DNA of 11,510 nucleotides from an uncultured Candidatus Competibacteraceae bacterium (GCA_937872125.1 CALMNY010000152.1:1-11510), one strand, 5' to 3'; shown: positions 1-7,147, numbered from the stretch's first letter. A program made the numbers and translations. The notes: generated by a model from the letters alone, not told the origin.

Positions 1-535
1 GGTTTGAATTGCTACTACCCTTAGCCCCACCCGCGCCCACCGTGACCGTGACATTCGCAGCGACCGGCACCCAGGCGCAGCGCAGGCCACCGCCGCCGCC
101 CCCCCCACCTGACTTAGTGTTGCCGCTATCGGGCAAAGCACCCCCGCCACCGCCGCCCATCACCTCCACCCAGACCTCGGTCACCCCAGCCGGTCTGACC
201 CAGGTGCCCGACGTGGTAAACAGTTGTTCATGCAAGGTGCGGTTAAGCATGTCCAGGCTAGCAGCCCGGTCGGCGGTCAAGCGCTCGTGCAGCGTGGTGA
301 TATAACCAGCCCACGTGCCGGACAGGCGCGTGTTCAGGGTATCCAGCGTCGTTTTGGCACTGTCCAGATACCCGGCGCGGGTCTCGCTCCAGCGCGTCGT
401 CAACGTCGTGAGCTGTTGTGCCCAGGCACTGGTCAAGCGCTCATGCAAAGTCGTGACTTGTGCCGCCCAGGCGCTGGTCAGACGGTCCAGCAGGGTCTTC
501 ACGTCCACCAAAATTTTGGCCAGCAAGCCGGTCAT
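1..535 (-). CDS. Tail fibre / receptor-binding adhesin, N-terminal part (runs off left edge)
   Basis: This gene starts at ATG 535, overlapping the previous stop in an ATGA junction, and stays open for 178 codons to the window edge, so the C terminus is missing. Residues 1-17 (MTGLLAKILVDVKTLLD) are a short amphipathic start. Residues 18-98 are helical repeats of about 15 residues (RLTSAWAAQVTTLHE, RLTSAWAQQLTTLTT, RLSGTWAGYITTLHE), typical of a trimeric coiled-coil shaft. From residue 110 the protein becomes a glycine-rich beta domain: GTWVRPAGVTEVWVEVMGG, a six-Gly run, an eight-Gly run at 143-150, then VPVAANVTVTVGAGG. This pattern of 'tVPaGVtkv.Vev.GgGGgG...tvtVGaGG' is known from glycine-rich phage tail-tip adhesins. 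Its place at the end of the baseplate-fibre block fits host recognition. The family role is well supported; the receptor is unknown. Confidence 0.82.
   Translation of the reverse strand, partial: MTGLLAKILVDVKTLLDRLTSAWAAQVTTLHERLTSAWAQQLTTLTTRWSETRAGYLDSAKTTLDTLNTRLSGTWAGYITTLHERLTADRAASLDMLNRTLHEQLFTTSGTWVRPAGVTEVWVEVMGGGGGGALPDSGNTKSGGGGGGGGLRCAWVPVAANVTVTVGAGGAKGSSNSN
99..106 (-). repeat. 8-G homopolymer inside the fibre's poly-glycine region
   Basis: The plus strand has eight consecutive C (99-106), which read as eight G in the coding strand and lie in Gly codons 143-146 of the fibre. The frame is intact in this copy, because the residues after it (WVPVAANVTVTVGAGG) fit the glycine-rich domain. 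Runs of this length are prone to slippage in replication and sequencing. Confidence 0.6.
242..484 (-). repeat. In-frame 15-residue coiled-coil repeats in the tail fibre
   Basis: Residues 18-98 of the fibre gene form units starting with R(L/W): residues 18-32, 33-47, 48-69 (a longer 22-residue unit), 70-84 and 85-98. The DNA also repeats, for example ggtcaagcgctc at 275-286 and at 431-442. A 15-residue period equals four helical turns and fits a coiled coil with a 15/4 rather than 7/2 repeat. Duplication or loss of units would change the shaft length. Confidence 0.7.
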
Positions 536-912
536 AGCGCGCTCTCCTCGGCGTCAACGCCAATCAGGCGGTCATTCTCGTCATAACTGAGCGTTTCGGT
601 CCGCCGCCGACCGTTGCCGTCAGTTTGCACGCGGGCGACTAAGTCGCCCGCGTAGCCCACGGTGATGACGTATTCGCTGGCGCCATAGGTCTCAGTGATG
701 GTTGCCACCCGCCCCTGGTCGTCATAGGTGATGGCGGTACTGTCCGCCCAGTGGGTTTGGGTATCGGTGGCCTGGGCCAACTGCGTGGCCGCCGTGTATA
801 ACAAGCCATCCAAGCCATTGAGCGCCTGAATCAGGCGCCCGACATCATCGTTCAGGAAATTGGCAGCATTGGGCAGCGGCAGGTTATAGCGGACAGTGCG
901 ATTGTCAATCAT
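532..912 (-). CDS. Small fibre-associated protein with YD-repeat-like motifs
   Basis: This 126-aa protein starts at ATG 912, overlapping the upstream stop (ATGA), and its own stop overlaps the fibre start in the same way. The N terminus (NRTVRYNLPLPNAANFLNDD followed by VGRLIQALNGLD) resembles the short anchor found at the start of some phage tail-fibre proteins (NLPLPxPxNxLxxDVxRLxxAL). Residues 60-120 are different: AITYDDQGRVATITETYG and TLSYDENDRLIGVD have the YDxxGRL-type signature of YD/RHS repeats, with a related strand (YAGDLVARVQTDG) between them. YD repeats build beta-rich carbohydrate-binding or shell structures. The protein is far too short to be an RHS toxin. A small fibre, a fibre connector or a fibre chaperone are all possible; the location favours a tail-fibre role. 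Confidence 0.7.
   Translation of the reverse strand: MIDNRTVRYNLPLPNAANFLNDDVGRLIQALNGLDGLLYTAATQLAQATDTQTHWADSTAITYDDQGRVATITETYGASEYVITVGYAGDLVARVQTDGNGRRRTETLSYDENDRLIGVDAEESAL
629..653. repeat. 25-bp perfect palindrome inside the YD-like gene
   Basis: Arms ACGCGGGCGACT (629-640) and AGTCGCCCGCGT (642-653) are perfect reverse complements around a single central A (641). In the coding frame it encodes YAGDLVARV. RNA from either strand could form a GC-rich stem-loop with a very small loop. No U-run follows on the minus strand, so it is not an obvious terminator. Confidence 0.6.
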
Positions 913-2126
913 GTGATGGCCACTCGCAGGTTACGCACGCGCGGGCGATTGACGGCCGTGCCCGACAGCGTTAACTGCACGCGGGTCTGTGGTTCAGTGA
1001 AATCTTCCAGGCGATAGTGACGCTCCACCCAGCCATCGCCCAGTTCGGTCTCGGCAATCAGGTCCATCGCCGCCCAGCTTGCGCCGTCCTGCAGGGTGGG
1101 CGTTACTGACCCGCCATTGAGGAACACGTCGTAATAAATATTGATGTCGACCGTCAGGGCCTGCGGGCTGACATTGGTGTCCAAGGCGCGGGAAATATAG
1201 TTACTATCATCGAGCCGCTTGCCGGCCACCAATTGAATGGTGCGATGCAGCACCGGGGAGGCGGTGGCAGTGCCAATTAAGTCCGCGCGCCAGGTCAGGG
1301 TGCCGGTAAAAGGGGCATCCAGGGTAAACGGCTGGGCCTCGCTGACGGTATAGGTTTTGGCGCCGGCGGTAATGACAAACAGCACATCGCAGTCTTCGGT
1401 AGGCCGCTCAACTGCGGCCAAGACCAGCAACTGATCAATGTCGGTGACCGCAACCGGGTCCAGGGTAATGCTGCGCGTCCGGTTATCCGGCGGGTAATAA
1501 GGCGCCAATAGGCGGAAGGCCAGATCCTTGGTTTGATGCGGCGTCCAGGTGAGGTTGTTAGACGACGACAACAGCACGCCAATCTGATACGGCTGGGAGG
1601 TCACCCACTGCTGTGCCGTGACATCAAATTCACCCAGATTGGCGGTGGCCACGGCCGACACCGCGTCGTTGCACATGATGATGAGGGCGTATTCCCGGTT
1701 GGCCTCCAGGGGCACTGCGTCGCACTCAAAGCGTGTCCACCCATTCACCGTGATCTGCTCCGGCGTTTTGGTGGCTTCCGCGACGATGACGCTGGTGGGG
1801 ATGCCTTGCGAGACTTCGCGGATTTGCATCAGCACCCGCGTCGTGCCCACGGCCGTGAACCACAGATCGACGCCAGCCACTTGCGTGTTGGCGGCCAGCA
1901 TAAAGGTTTGCGCCAGAGGGTCAACCCACGTCAGTACGCGGCGCGTGGTGCGGGTATTGATTAAGCGCAGTTCATTGGTGGTGATTTGGCCACGACCCAC
2001 AAACGTAGCGCTGGCGCTGGTGGCGGCGCCATCAAACGTCACTAATTTAGAGCCTGTGGGAACGCCCTCGGGGATTTGAAACTTGCCGGTGATAATGCCG
2101 TCTTGATTAGCGCTTAGCGTCGTCAT
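909..2126 (-). CDS. Beta-rich baseplate/fibre protein, gp10/gp7-like
   Basis: This 405-aa protein starts at ATG 2126, overlapping the upstream stop by one base (TAATG). The N terminus has GKFQIPEGVPTGSKLVTFDG and A-TFVGRGQITT, a small beta module seen before this kind of protein. Residues 69-90 carry DPLAQTF...NTQVAGVDLWF, the hallmark 'DPLAQ(S/T)F....GVFLTSVDLFF' segment that recurs in T4-like and other myovirus baseplate wedge/fibre proteins (gp10/gp7 type). After it comes a jelly-roll-like region with VLMQIREVSQGIPTSVIVAE and an EFECDAVPL-type strand around 'RFECDAVPLEANREYALII', as in carbohydrate-binding-like beta sandwiches. It follows the DUF4815 gene directly, and the two probably work together as a baseplate-to-fibre connector. 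Family assignment rests on motif recall, not on a search. Confidence 0.75.
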   Translation of the reverse strand: MTTLSANQDGIITGKFQIPEGVPTGSKLVTFDGAATSASATFVGRGQITTNELRLINTRTTRRVLTWVDPLAQTFMLAANTQVAGVDLWFTAVGTTRVLMQIREVSQGIPTSVIVAEATKTPEQITVNGWTRFECDAVPLEANREYALIIMCNDAVSAVATANLGEFDVTAQQWVTSQPYQIGVLLSSSNNLTWTPHQTKDLAFRLLAPYYPPDNRTRSITLDPVAVTDIDQLLVLAAVERPTEDCDVLFVITAGAKTYTVSEAQPFTLDAPFTGTLTWRADLIGTATASPVLHRTIQLVAGKRLDDSNYISRALDTNVSPQALTVDINIYYDVFLNGGSVTPTLQDGASWAAMDLIAETELGDGWVERHYRLEDFTEPQTRVQLTLSGTAVNRPRVRNLRVAIT

Positions 2127-4180
2127 TACAAGGCCTGCGGCGTGACGGATAGCCCGTCAAAAGTAACGGTTTGCAAAATCTCCCCGGGGCCGAAGCCGGT
2201 CAGGGTAAAGGTGATCCAGATGGGGCGCAGCGTCTGGACGCTGCCTGCGGCACTGCTGACCACTTCCGTTTCGCTTCGCGTGTACGTTTCGGTCCGCACC
2301 ACCAGGTAGCCAAGGGCAATCAGCTCTTCTTCGGTCTCTTTGCCGGTGATTTTGCCAAATTTGATCAGCATTTCCCGCCGGCGAAACGGATCATTCACAT
2401 AATCGGCGCCTTCAAACTCGCGGGTAATGCCCGATGTCCACGTCGTGTTATTCACTACCCAGAAATCCTGCGCCGGCGCCAAGGTCGCGGTGCCGGGCAG
2501 GGGGGCGAAGGAGTCATAGGGATTCACCAACATGCTGCCCGTGCGCAGAGGCTGGTCAATCACCGCCGTCGCGTCGGTCGGGGTCAGCAAGCCCGGCGCG
2601 GCCAACGTCTGCTCAAACACCGTCGCCGCCACCCCTAGGGTCAAATCGCCCGCCAGGATGGCGGCGGTTTGCACCAGCCCCTGATCGCGGAAATCCTCGT
2701 CGCGGAACGGATCGGCGAACACCCCCTTCTTCGCCGGCAGATCGCGCTGGGTTAGATCCAGCGCCAAGCGTTCCTCGGCAACCAGGGCAAACAAGGTATC
2801 GATGCGCCGACCGAGATAATTCAGCTCGTTCATCGGCACCATGCGGGGGGCATTGTTGATCAAGCGAAACCGCTCATCCCAGCGCTGATCAAGCACCGCC
2901 ACCCCCAGCATGCCCGAGGGCACCGGGGGAATGCGTGGCTGGCGGGTGGCGGCAATGCCGGTCACGACGCGGATCTCGCCCAGCATGTCGAGACAAATCA
3001 AATCAAAACGCGGCAGCGCCCAGGCATACGACAGCAGGATTTCCGTGCCCGGCACGGCACCGCTAACCGTCACGCCCGTGGTGGTCCACGCCTCGGGCAC
3101 ATACGTGTCGCGGTATTGGTAAACCAGGGTGTAACTCTCGCCCGCCCCGGGCTCGGCGCCCGCCAACGACCAGTCGACGCGCGAGGCCGTCAATTGATAA
3201 TCTTGCCCGGCGACATATTCCGTGAACGGCGCGTTGGCCAGGGTGATGGACACAATGGCCGTCACCGAGGTTCGCACCACGCCCCCATCCACCACCTCGT
3301 CCAGCGATCCGGACACACCATGGGTAATAACCGTGGTGGCTTGGCGCACCACCGAGACCGCCGTGGCAGTATGCAGTGGCGTGAAGTAGCTGGCCACCGT
3401 CTCGGTGCCGCCGCTGGCGGGGTGCGATTCATTGACGACGGCGCGCGTGGTGGGCTGGGTGGCATACACCACCCGCCGCGCATGCTGGCGCACAATCTCC
3501 TCGCCACCCACCCGCGCCACTCCGGCGGCCATCGAGTACACCTGCTCGCCTTGCGCCCCGTCCGCCAGGCGCGACACCATCATGCCGGCGGAGACGTAAT
3601 ACCCGCCGGCGGACTGGCGGTCGTAGCGCGCAATGGCCTGGGCCACGGCATCGACCTGGGGCGGCGGGGTTTTGCCGATGAGCAGGCCGTCTTCGATGTG
3701 GTAGACCGGATAGAAATCACCCGTCTGCCCGTCGCCCTCATAGCCCCAGACGCCGGTGATTTGCAGCCGCGCGGCGCCGGGGTCTTGGTAATTCCGAAAC
3801 GAGATGGCCGGATCGCGGAGGTTGGGGTCCTCAACCTCGGTAATGACCGTTTCGGTGAGGTAAACCCCGACCGTCACCTGGCCGGTTGTGGGCACGGTCA
3901 GTGCGCCCGCTGGCACACCGCGCACCGCGCCGCGCAGATACAAAGCGCCACCCGTAATGGTGGTGGCGCCGCTGTAGAGATCGACAATAATGTCCGCGCC
4001 GGACAACACATCGCCTTCCTTGAACAGAGCGTCGGTAACGCGCTGCAGGCGATGCATGCTGGCCGATTGCACTTCGTTAAGTTCGGCGGCCTGCAGGACG
4101 TTGCCCGCCCTGAACAAATGCCGCTCGTAGTGATCCGTGGCGTCGAAACGGTCGTAGTAGTGGGGCAGGTTAATTGGCAT
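2126..4180 (-). CDS. DUF4815-family phage structural protein
   Basis: At 684 aa this is the largest protein in the window. The N terminus (LPHYYDRFDATDHYERHLF, then RAGNVLQAAELNEVQSASMH and RLQRVTDALFKEGDVLSGAD) is the characteristic opening of DUF4815 phage proteins, in which a helical 'Q..ELNE.Q' segment precedes a long beta-rich body. The rest contains many repeated beta-strand stretches and no transmembrane segment or catalytic motif that I recognise. The start at ATG 4180 lies 2 bases after the upstream stop with only a weak Shine-Dalgarno, so translational coupling is likely. In myophages, proteins of this family sit between the baseplate wedge genes and the fibre genes, which suggests a baseplate-to-fibre adaptor. 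The exact structural role is inferred. Confidence 0.82.
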   Translation of the reverse strand: MPINLPHYYDRFDATDHYERHLFRAGNVLQAAELNEVQSASMHRLQRVTDALFKEGDVLSGADIIVDLYSGATTITGGALYLRGAVRGVPAGALTVPTTGQVTVGVYLTETVITEVEDPNLRDPAISFRNYQDPGAARLQITGVWGYEGDGQTGDFYPVYHIEDGLLIGKTPPPQVDAVAQAIARYDRQSAGGYYVSAGMMVSRLADGAQGEQVYSMAAGVARVGGEEIVRQHARRVVYATQPTTRAVVNESHPASGGTETVASYFTPLHTATAVSVVRQATTVITHGVSGSLDEVVDGGVVRTSVTAIVSITLANAPFTEYVAGQDYQLTASRVDWSLAGAEPGAGESYTLVYQYRDTYVPEAWTTTGVTVSGAVPGTEILLSYAWALPRFDLICLDMLGEIRVVTGIAATRQPRIPPVPSGMLGVAVLDQRWDERFRLINNAPRMVPMNELNYLGRRIDTLFALVAEERLALDLTQRDLPAKKGVFADPFRDEDFRDQGLVQTAAILAGDLTLGVAATVFEQTLAAPGLLTPTDATAVIDQPLRTGSMLVNPYDSFAPLPGTATLAPAQDFWVVNNTTWTSGITREFEGADYVNDPFRRREMLIKFGKITGKETEEELIALGYLVVRTETYTRSETEVVSSAAGSVQTLRPIWITFTLTGFGPGEILQTVTFDGLSVTPQAL

Positions 4181-4182
4181 GA

Positions 4183-4668
4183 CTAGATGACCAAGACAAA
4201 TTCAAATTGCTGGCGCGTCAGCGGCGAGCGCACCAGCGGCAGTGCAAACCGCTCCACGGCGATGAGCGTACCTGGCTCCTCCAGCTCGGCGGGCACGAAA
4301 TAGGTCTGCCCGGCCGGCAAGCCCGTCATGACCGTGGTGTTAATAAACAGCCCCACCTCGCGAATAATGGCGTCTGACGCGGCGGCAAACCCAAAATCGA
4401 ACCGCAGATAGAGACTGTTGGTCGGATCTTCGGTCAGGGTGTAATTCCCCGTGGGGGTCTCAATCAGACCCTCCTCATCCGCCACGGCATAGCCGGTTGC
4501 CGTGACGCTGGCGCGACCCAGTTCAGCGACCAATGCGGTATCGCCCAGTTCGGGGGGAACCAGAACGGTATCCCAGGCGGCATCACCGGCGCCCCAGGCC
4601 AGGTGCAGCGGGCGCGCTTTGATAACGGCGGCCCAGGCGGCGCGGCCGATGGTGGTCAAGATAGCCAT
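4183..4668 (-). CDS. Tail-collar-fibre-like protein (DUF3751-like N-terminal type)
   Basis: This 161-aa protein starts at ATG 4668. It begins AILTTIGRAAWAAVIKARPL followed by HLAWGAGDAAWD, like the 'T..G.aa.a.A...g..l.l....GdG' start of phage tail-collar fibre proteins. A second conserved block reads SLYLRFDFGFAAASDAIIRE, then VGLFINTT and LPAGQTYFVPAELEEPG, which in this family describes a beta fold with a predicted attachment role. It ends at residue 161 with RSPLTRQQFEFVLVI and has no long distal fibre of its own, so the distal part may be supplied by the following genes. It is the first gene after the only large gap in the window, which suggests it heads a fibre sub-operon. Confidence 0.68.
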   Translation of the reverse strand: MAILTTIGRAAWAAVIKARPLHLAWGAGDAAWDTVLVPPELGDTALVAELGRASVTATGYAVADEEGLIETPTGNYTLTEDPTNSLYLRFDFGFAAASDAIIREVGLFINTTVMTGLPAGQTYFVPAELEEPGTLIAVERFALPLVRSPLTRQQFEFVLVI

Positions 4669-4675
4669 GTGCGGT

Positions 4676-4702
4676 CTGATCCTCGTCCAATGGTAGGATC
4701 AG
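4676..4702 (-). promoter_or_regulatory. Hairpin next to the start codon of the tail-collar-like gene
   Basis: On the minus strand CTGATCCT (4702-4695) and AGGATCAG (4683-4676) are perfect 8-bp inverted repeats with an 11-nt loop (4694-4684). The 3' arm ends 7 bases before ATG 4668 and includes most of the only Shine-Dalgarno-like stretch (GAGGAT, 4684-4679). Pairing would therefore hide the ribosome site. Control of translation is an inference; a protein-binding site is equally possible. Confidence 0.4.
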
Positions 4703-4739
4703 CCTACTGTCACGACTCCGCTGTCGGGGCAAACGTGCT

Positions 4740-4762
4740 AAAACCAGCCGCGTTGAGGCGGC
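4740..4762 (-). terminator. Weak terminator-like hairpin downstream of the gpI-like gene
   Basis: On the minus strand GCCGC (4762-4758), a 6-nt loop and GCGGC (4751-4747) are followed by TGG and TTTT (4743-4740), 18 bases after the TAA at 4783-4781. The 5-bp stem and the short, interrupted U-run make this at best a leaky terminator or attenuator. The rest of the 112-bp gap (4669-4780) shows no clear promoter. Confidence 0.22.
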
Positions 4763-4780
4763 GGAACACGGGGCCGGACG

Positions 4781-6034
4781 TTAAATGGGCGACCACTGAA
4801 CGCCAAAATAATCGCCATCAGTAGTAGCAAATAAGCGACCATCCGCCGTCACTAACGGCACCGGCGCAATGAAGCCAAAATATTCGCCATCAGCGGTAGC
4901 AAAGAAGCGACCATCCGCCGTCACTAACGGCCCCGGCGCATTTACAGTCACCCCGGGGGTGATTTCATACTGGCCAGCCAAGACCGGCAGCCAAGTGCGC
5001 GTGTCCCACTGTCCGGTCCAACTCTCAATACTGCTCAGCGGTCGCAACCCCGGGGTCGTCATGGCCCGCACCTCAATGCGCGCCAGGGGTAACGGCGGGG
5101 CGGCGGGAGCCACCGCTAACTGCAGGTCAACGGACAACCGGCCATGCCGGTTGACGGGGATCACGGCGGCATAGTGCAGGGTATTAACCGTCTGCACGCT
5201 GACATCCGCCAACGCCGCGCCGAGGCGATACGCAGGCAACAAGGTGGCGGGGGGTAACAAAATCGTGCCCGCTGGCCGATCCGCTTCAGCGTGGGCCATG
5301 GGTCCTGGCCACGCCTGATGGTCAGGGGCGGTCAAGCGCAGCGTGTGATACTCATAGATTGGCGCCCCCGGCAAATGATGTGCCCCGGACAGGGTGGCGT
5401 CGGTGCTGAGATAGTGCATTTCCTGCCACGGCTCGACCACGCGCACTGTTGGGTAGCCGAGCCGGCGCAAGCTGTGCTCCAAACCGCGCGGGGTGTTGCG
5501 TGGCCGGAACACCTCGGCCCGCACATGCGCCCGATAAGCCGCATCGTCCATGCCCGGCAAGCGCGGGATGCCGTACAGGTCGCCATGCACGTCCAGCCAG
5601 CTTTCATCGGCGGTCGCCAGGCTCTCCTGCGCCACCGCCTCCGGGATCGCCGCGCTAAAGCGGCGCCATTCGCGCTCTACCGGCCGGGTAATGGCATGCA
5701 CCAGGGAGGTGAAGGCGTACCATGGCGTGCCACTGCGGTCCGTCAGCGTGCCCCGCCCTTCCAGCAACACCACGGCGCCCAAAGCCAGGAGCCACTGGTC
5801 ATAGCCCGGATCAAGGGTGAAGCCCTCGGCTTGCAAGGCATCCACCAGCGCGCCGACGGTATAGTCGGCCAACTCATAGGTGCGCTGCTGCTCGCCCCAG
5901 GAAAGGCGCAATTGCTCGTCGCTAATCTCCCAGGCCACCGCCGTCCCGGCCGGCGCGCGCAGGCGCACAGCCTCGCGCCGCTCGGGGTCGGTATTGAAAT
6001 ACTTCGGCAGGTAGCGCTGGATAGGCTCAAACAC
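4781..6034 (-). CDS. Baseplate wedge / tail protein I-like (Mu gp48 / P2 gpI type) with C-terminal repeats
   Basis: This 417-aa protein starts at GTG 6034 inside the end of the gpJ-like gene (8-bp overlap), with GGAGG nine bases upstream supporting that start. Residues 145-202 carry ESWLDVHGDLYGIPRLPGMD, DAAYRAHVRAEVFRPRNTP and a GLEHSLRRLGY stretch. This is the WL...G...G.PR.....D..YR..L pattern of phage tail protein I / Mu gp48 and related wedge proteins. Its place directly after gpJ is the usual one. The region 200-365 is a beta-rich extension absent from the short P2 gpI, and residues 369-416 are two 24-residue repeats, so it probably has an extra surface or fibre-docking role. The core assignment is good; the role of the extension is unknown. 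Confidence 0.8.
   Translation of the reverse strand: MFEPIQRYLPKYFNTDPERREAVRLRAPAGTAVAWEISDEQLRLSWGEQQRTYELADYTVGALVDALQAEGFTLDPGYDQWLLALGAVVLLEGRGTLTDRSGTPWYAFTSLVHAITRPVEREWRRFSAAIPEAVAQESLATADESWLDVHGDLYGIPRLPGMDDAAYRAHVRAEVFRPRNTPRGLEHSLRRLGYPTVRVVEPWQEMHYLSTDATLSGAHHLPGAPIYEYHTLRLTAPDHQAWPGPMAHAEADRPAGTILLPPATLLPAYRLGAALADVSVQTVNTLHYAAVIPVNRHGRLSVDLQLAVAPAAPPLPLARIEVRAMTTPGLRPLSSIESWTGQWDTRTWLPVLAGQYEITPGVTVNAPGPLVTADGRFFATADGEYFGFIAPVPLVTADGRLFATTDGDYFGVQWSPI
4802..4940 (-). repeat. Two copies of a 72-bp repeat encoding the C-terminal 24-residue units
   Basis: Copies at 4802-4868 and 4874-4940 match at 62 of 67 positions with a 72-bp period, so the reading frame is kept. The units read PLVTADGRxFATxDGxYFG plus five linker residues, residues 369-392 and 393-416 of the gpI-like protein. 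Each unit itself contains two similar 8-residue halves (TADGRFFA and TADGEYFG). Matches at third codon positions point to a recent duplication. Confidence 0.85.
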
Positions 6035-7145
6035 CGGGCTCGGCCTCCGTCAACAACAGGCTGCCATAGACGGGGCGCTGATGCCGTTGATAGGTTTGGT
6101 TGACGACGGGTGCCTGTAGCTCAAGGTTGATGATCCCCGCCACGCCGTACAGGGTGTTGATCACCGCCGGCACCGTCAGCACCGTGCCCGTGAAGGCGCG
6201 CAGCAGGCTGACCAGCGCGGCTTGCGCTTGGGTCTGCACCTCGGCCACGTCATAGCCGACGGCCAGGGTCACCGTCGCGGTGACCGTGAGCGGCACGTCG
6301 CTGATCGCCACGCATTCCACCGCCATGCCGGCCGGGCGGTAACCGGGGACAATCAGGTCCTGGGCATCATCGCGATAGCCGTCAATGAGGGCCTGCACCC
6401 GCGCCACCAGCGCCGCAGAGGTGGCTCCATCGCCGTTATGCACATACAGCACCACCCGCCCCGGGGTCTCGTGAATGGCGACATGACGCACCTGCTCAAT
6501 CACCACCCCGTCGGCTTCGATCATCGCCAGCCGCGCTCCGTACTCCAGGGCACCCAAGGTGCCGCGCGCCAGGCTGGCGATATAGGCGGCAAAACGAGTG
6601 CGCTGCTCGGCATCGGTCTCTTCCAGGCGCCCATTCAGGATCGGCTGGCGATTAGTGCTGGCCACCCCGACCGCCGTCATCGCGGCACTGCCGTTGACGA
6701 TCACGCTTAGGCCGCCAACCTCGGCATTGGCCTCCGGTCCGGCTTGCGCGGCGCGCGCCAGGGTGGTGACCTCGAAGGTACCCGCCGCGATGGTCGCGCT
6801 GGCTAGGGTCAGGTATTCGGCGCTGCCGCCGAGTAACCGCACCCGCGTGCCCGCAGGGATCTCCACGTTGTCCGCCGGCGGCACCACCACATAAAAGGTC
6901 ACCGCGCCCAGGGCATAGGCGGCCGGCAGTTTGGCAAAATCAAAGCCGGAAAACACCGCTTGGGAAATGGCCTCGTCAATCGCCTGGGTGGCTCCCAGCC
7001 ACAGCTCATCCAGGCCGACGGCGGTTGCCTCCAGCCACGAGCGCGTCACCGAGCCGACGTTGAAATCGGTCAGGCGGTCGTTGCTGGCGCGCACATGCGC
7101 CACCAGGCGCGCCAAGATCTCGGGATAGGCCAGCGGCTCAAACAT
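6027..7145 (-). CDS. Baseplate J-like protein (P2 gpJ / Mu gp47 / T4 gp6 type)
   Basis: This 372-aa protein is the wedge component that links neighbouring baseplate wedges in a contractile tail. Residues 20-65 have the helical N-terminal region typical of the family (LTDFNVGSVTRSWLEATA, then DELW and AIDEAISQA). Residues 94-104 contain VEIPAGTRVRL, the 'v.Ip.Gt.v' start of the beta domain. Residues 176-204 (ETDAEQRTRFAAYIASL, then RGTLGALEYGA) are the conserved 'ETDeerR.R......s.srGt..aleYa' signature. Its length agrees with Baseplate_J members. It starts 2 bases after the LysM-gp25 stop without a clear Shine-Dalgarno, so coupled translation is likely. The order gp25, J, I is the standard wedge order in Mu/P2-like tails. 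Confidence 0.92.
   Translation of the reverse strand: MFEPLAYPEILARLVAHVRASNDRLTDFNVGSVTRSWLEATAVGLDELWLGATQAIDEAISQAVFSGFDFAKLPAAYALGAVTFYVVVPPADNVEIPAGTRVRLLGGSAEYLTLASATIAAGTFEVTTLARAAQAGPEANAEVGGLSVIVNGSAAMTAVGVASTNRQPILNGRLEETDAEQRTRFAAYIASLARGTLGALEYGARLAMIEADGVVIEQVRHVAIHETPGRVVLYVHNGDGATSAALVARVQALIDGYRDDAQDLIVPGYRPAGMAVECVAISDVPLTVTATVTLAVGYDVAEVQTQAQAALVSLLRAFTGTVLTVPAVINTLYGVAGIINLELQAPVVNQTYQRHQRPVYGSLLLTEAEPGV
6044..6048 (-). promoter_or_regulatory. Ribosome binding site deciding the GTG start of the gpI-like gene
   Basis: GGAGG (6048-6044 on the minus strand) lies inside the last codons of the gpJ-like gene, nine bases before GTG 6034. No ATG lies nearby in that frame, so the non-canonical GTG start is the best choice. 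Confidence 0.6.
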
Positions 7146-7147
7146 AG

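Noticed and set aside
532..912. RHS toxin or immunity gene
   Set aside because: The protein is only 126 aa, has no toxin core or signal and lies between fibre genes with overlapping starts and stops.
3116..4186. Plus-strand open frame of 356 codons
   Set aside because: It lies antisense to the DUF4815 gene, with His/Arg/Gly-rich low-quality sequence and no ribosome site of note.
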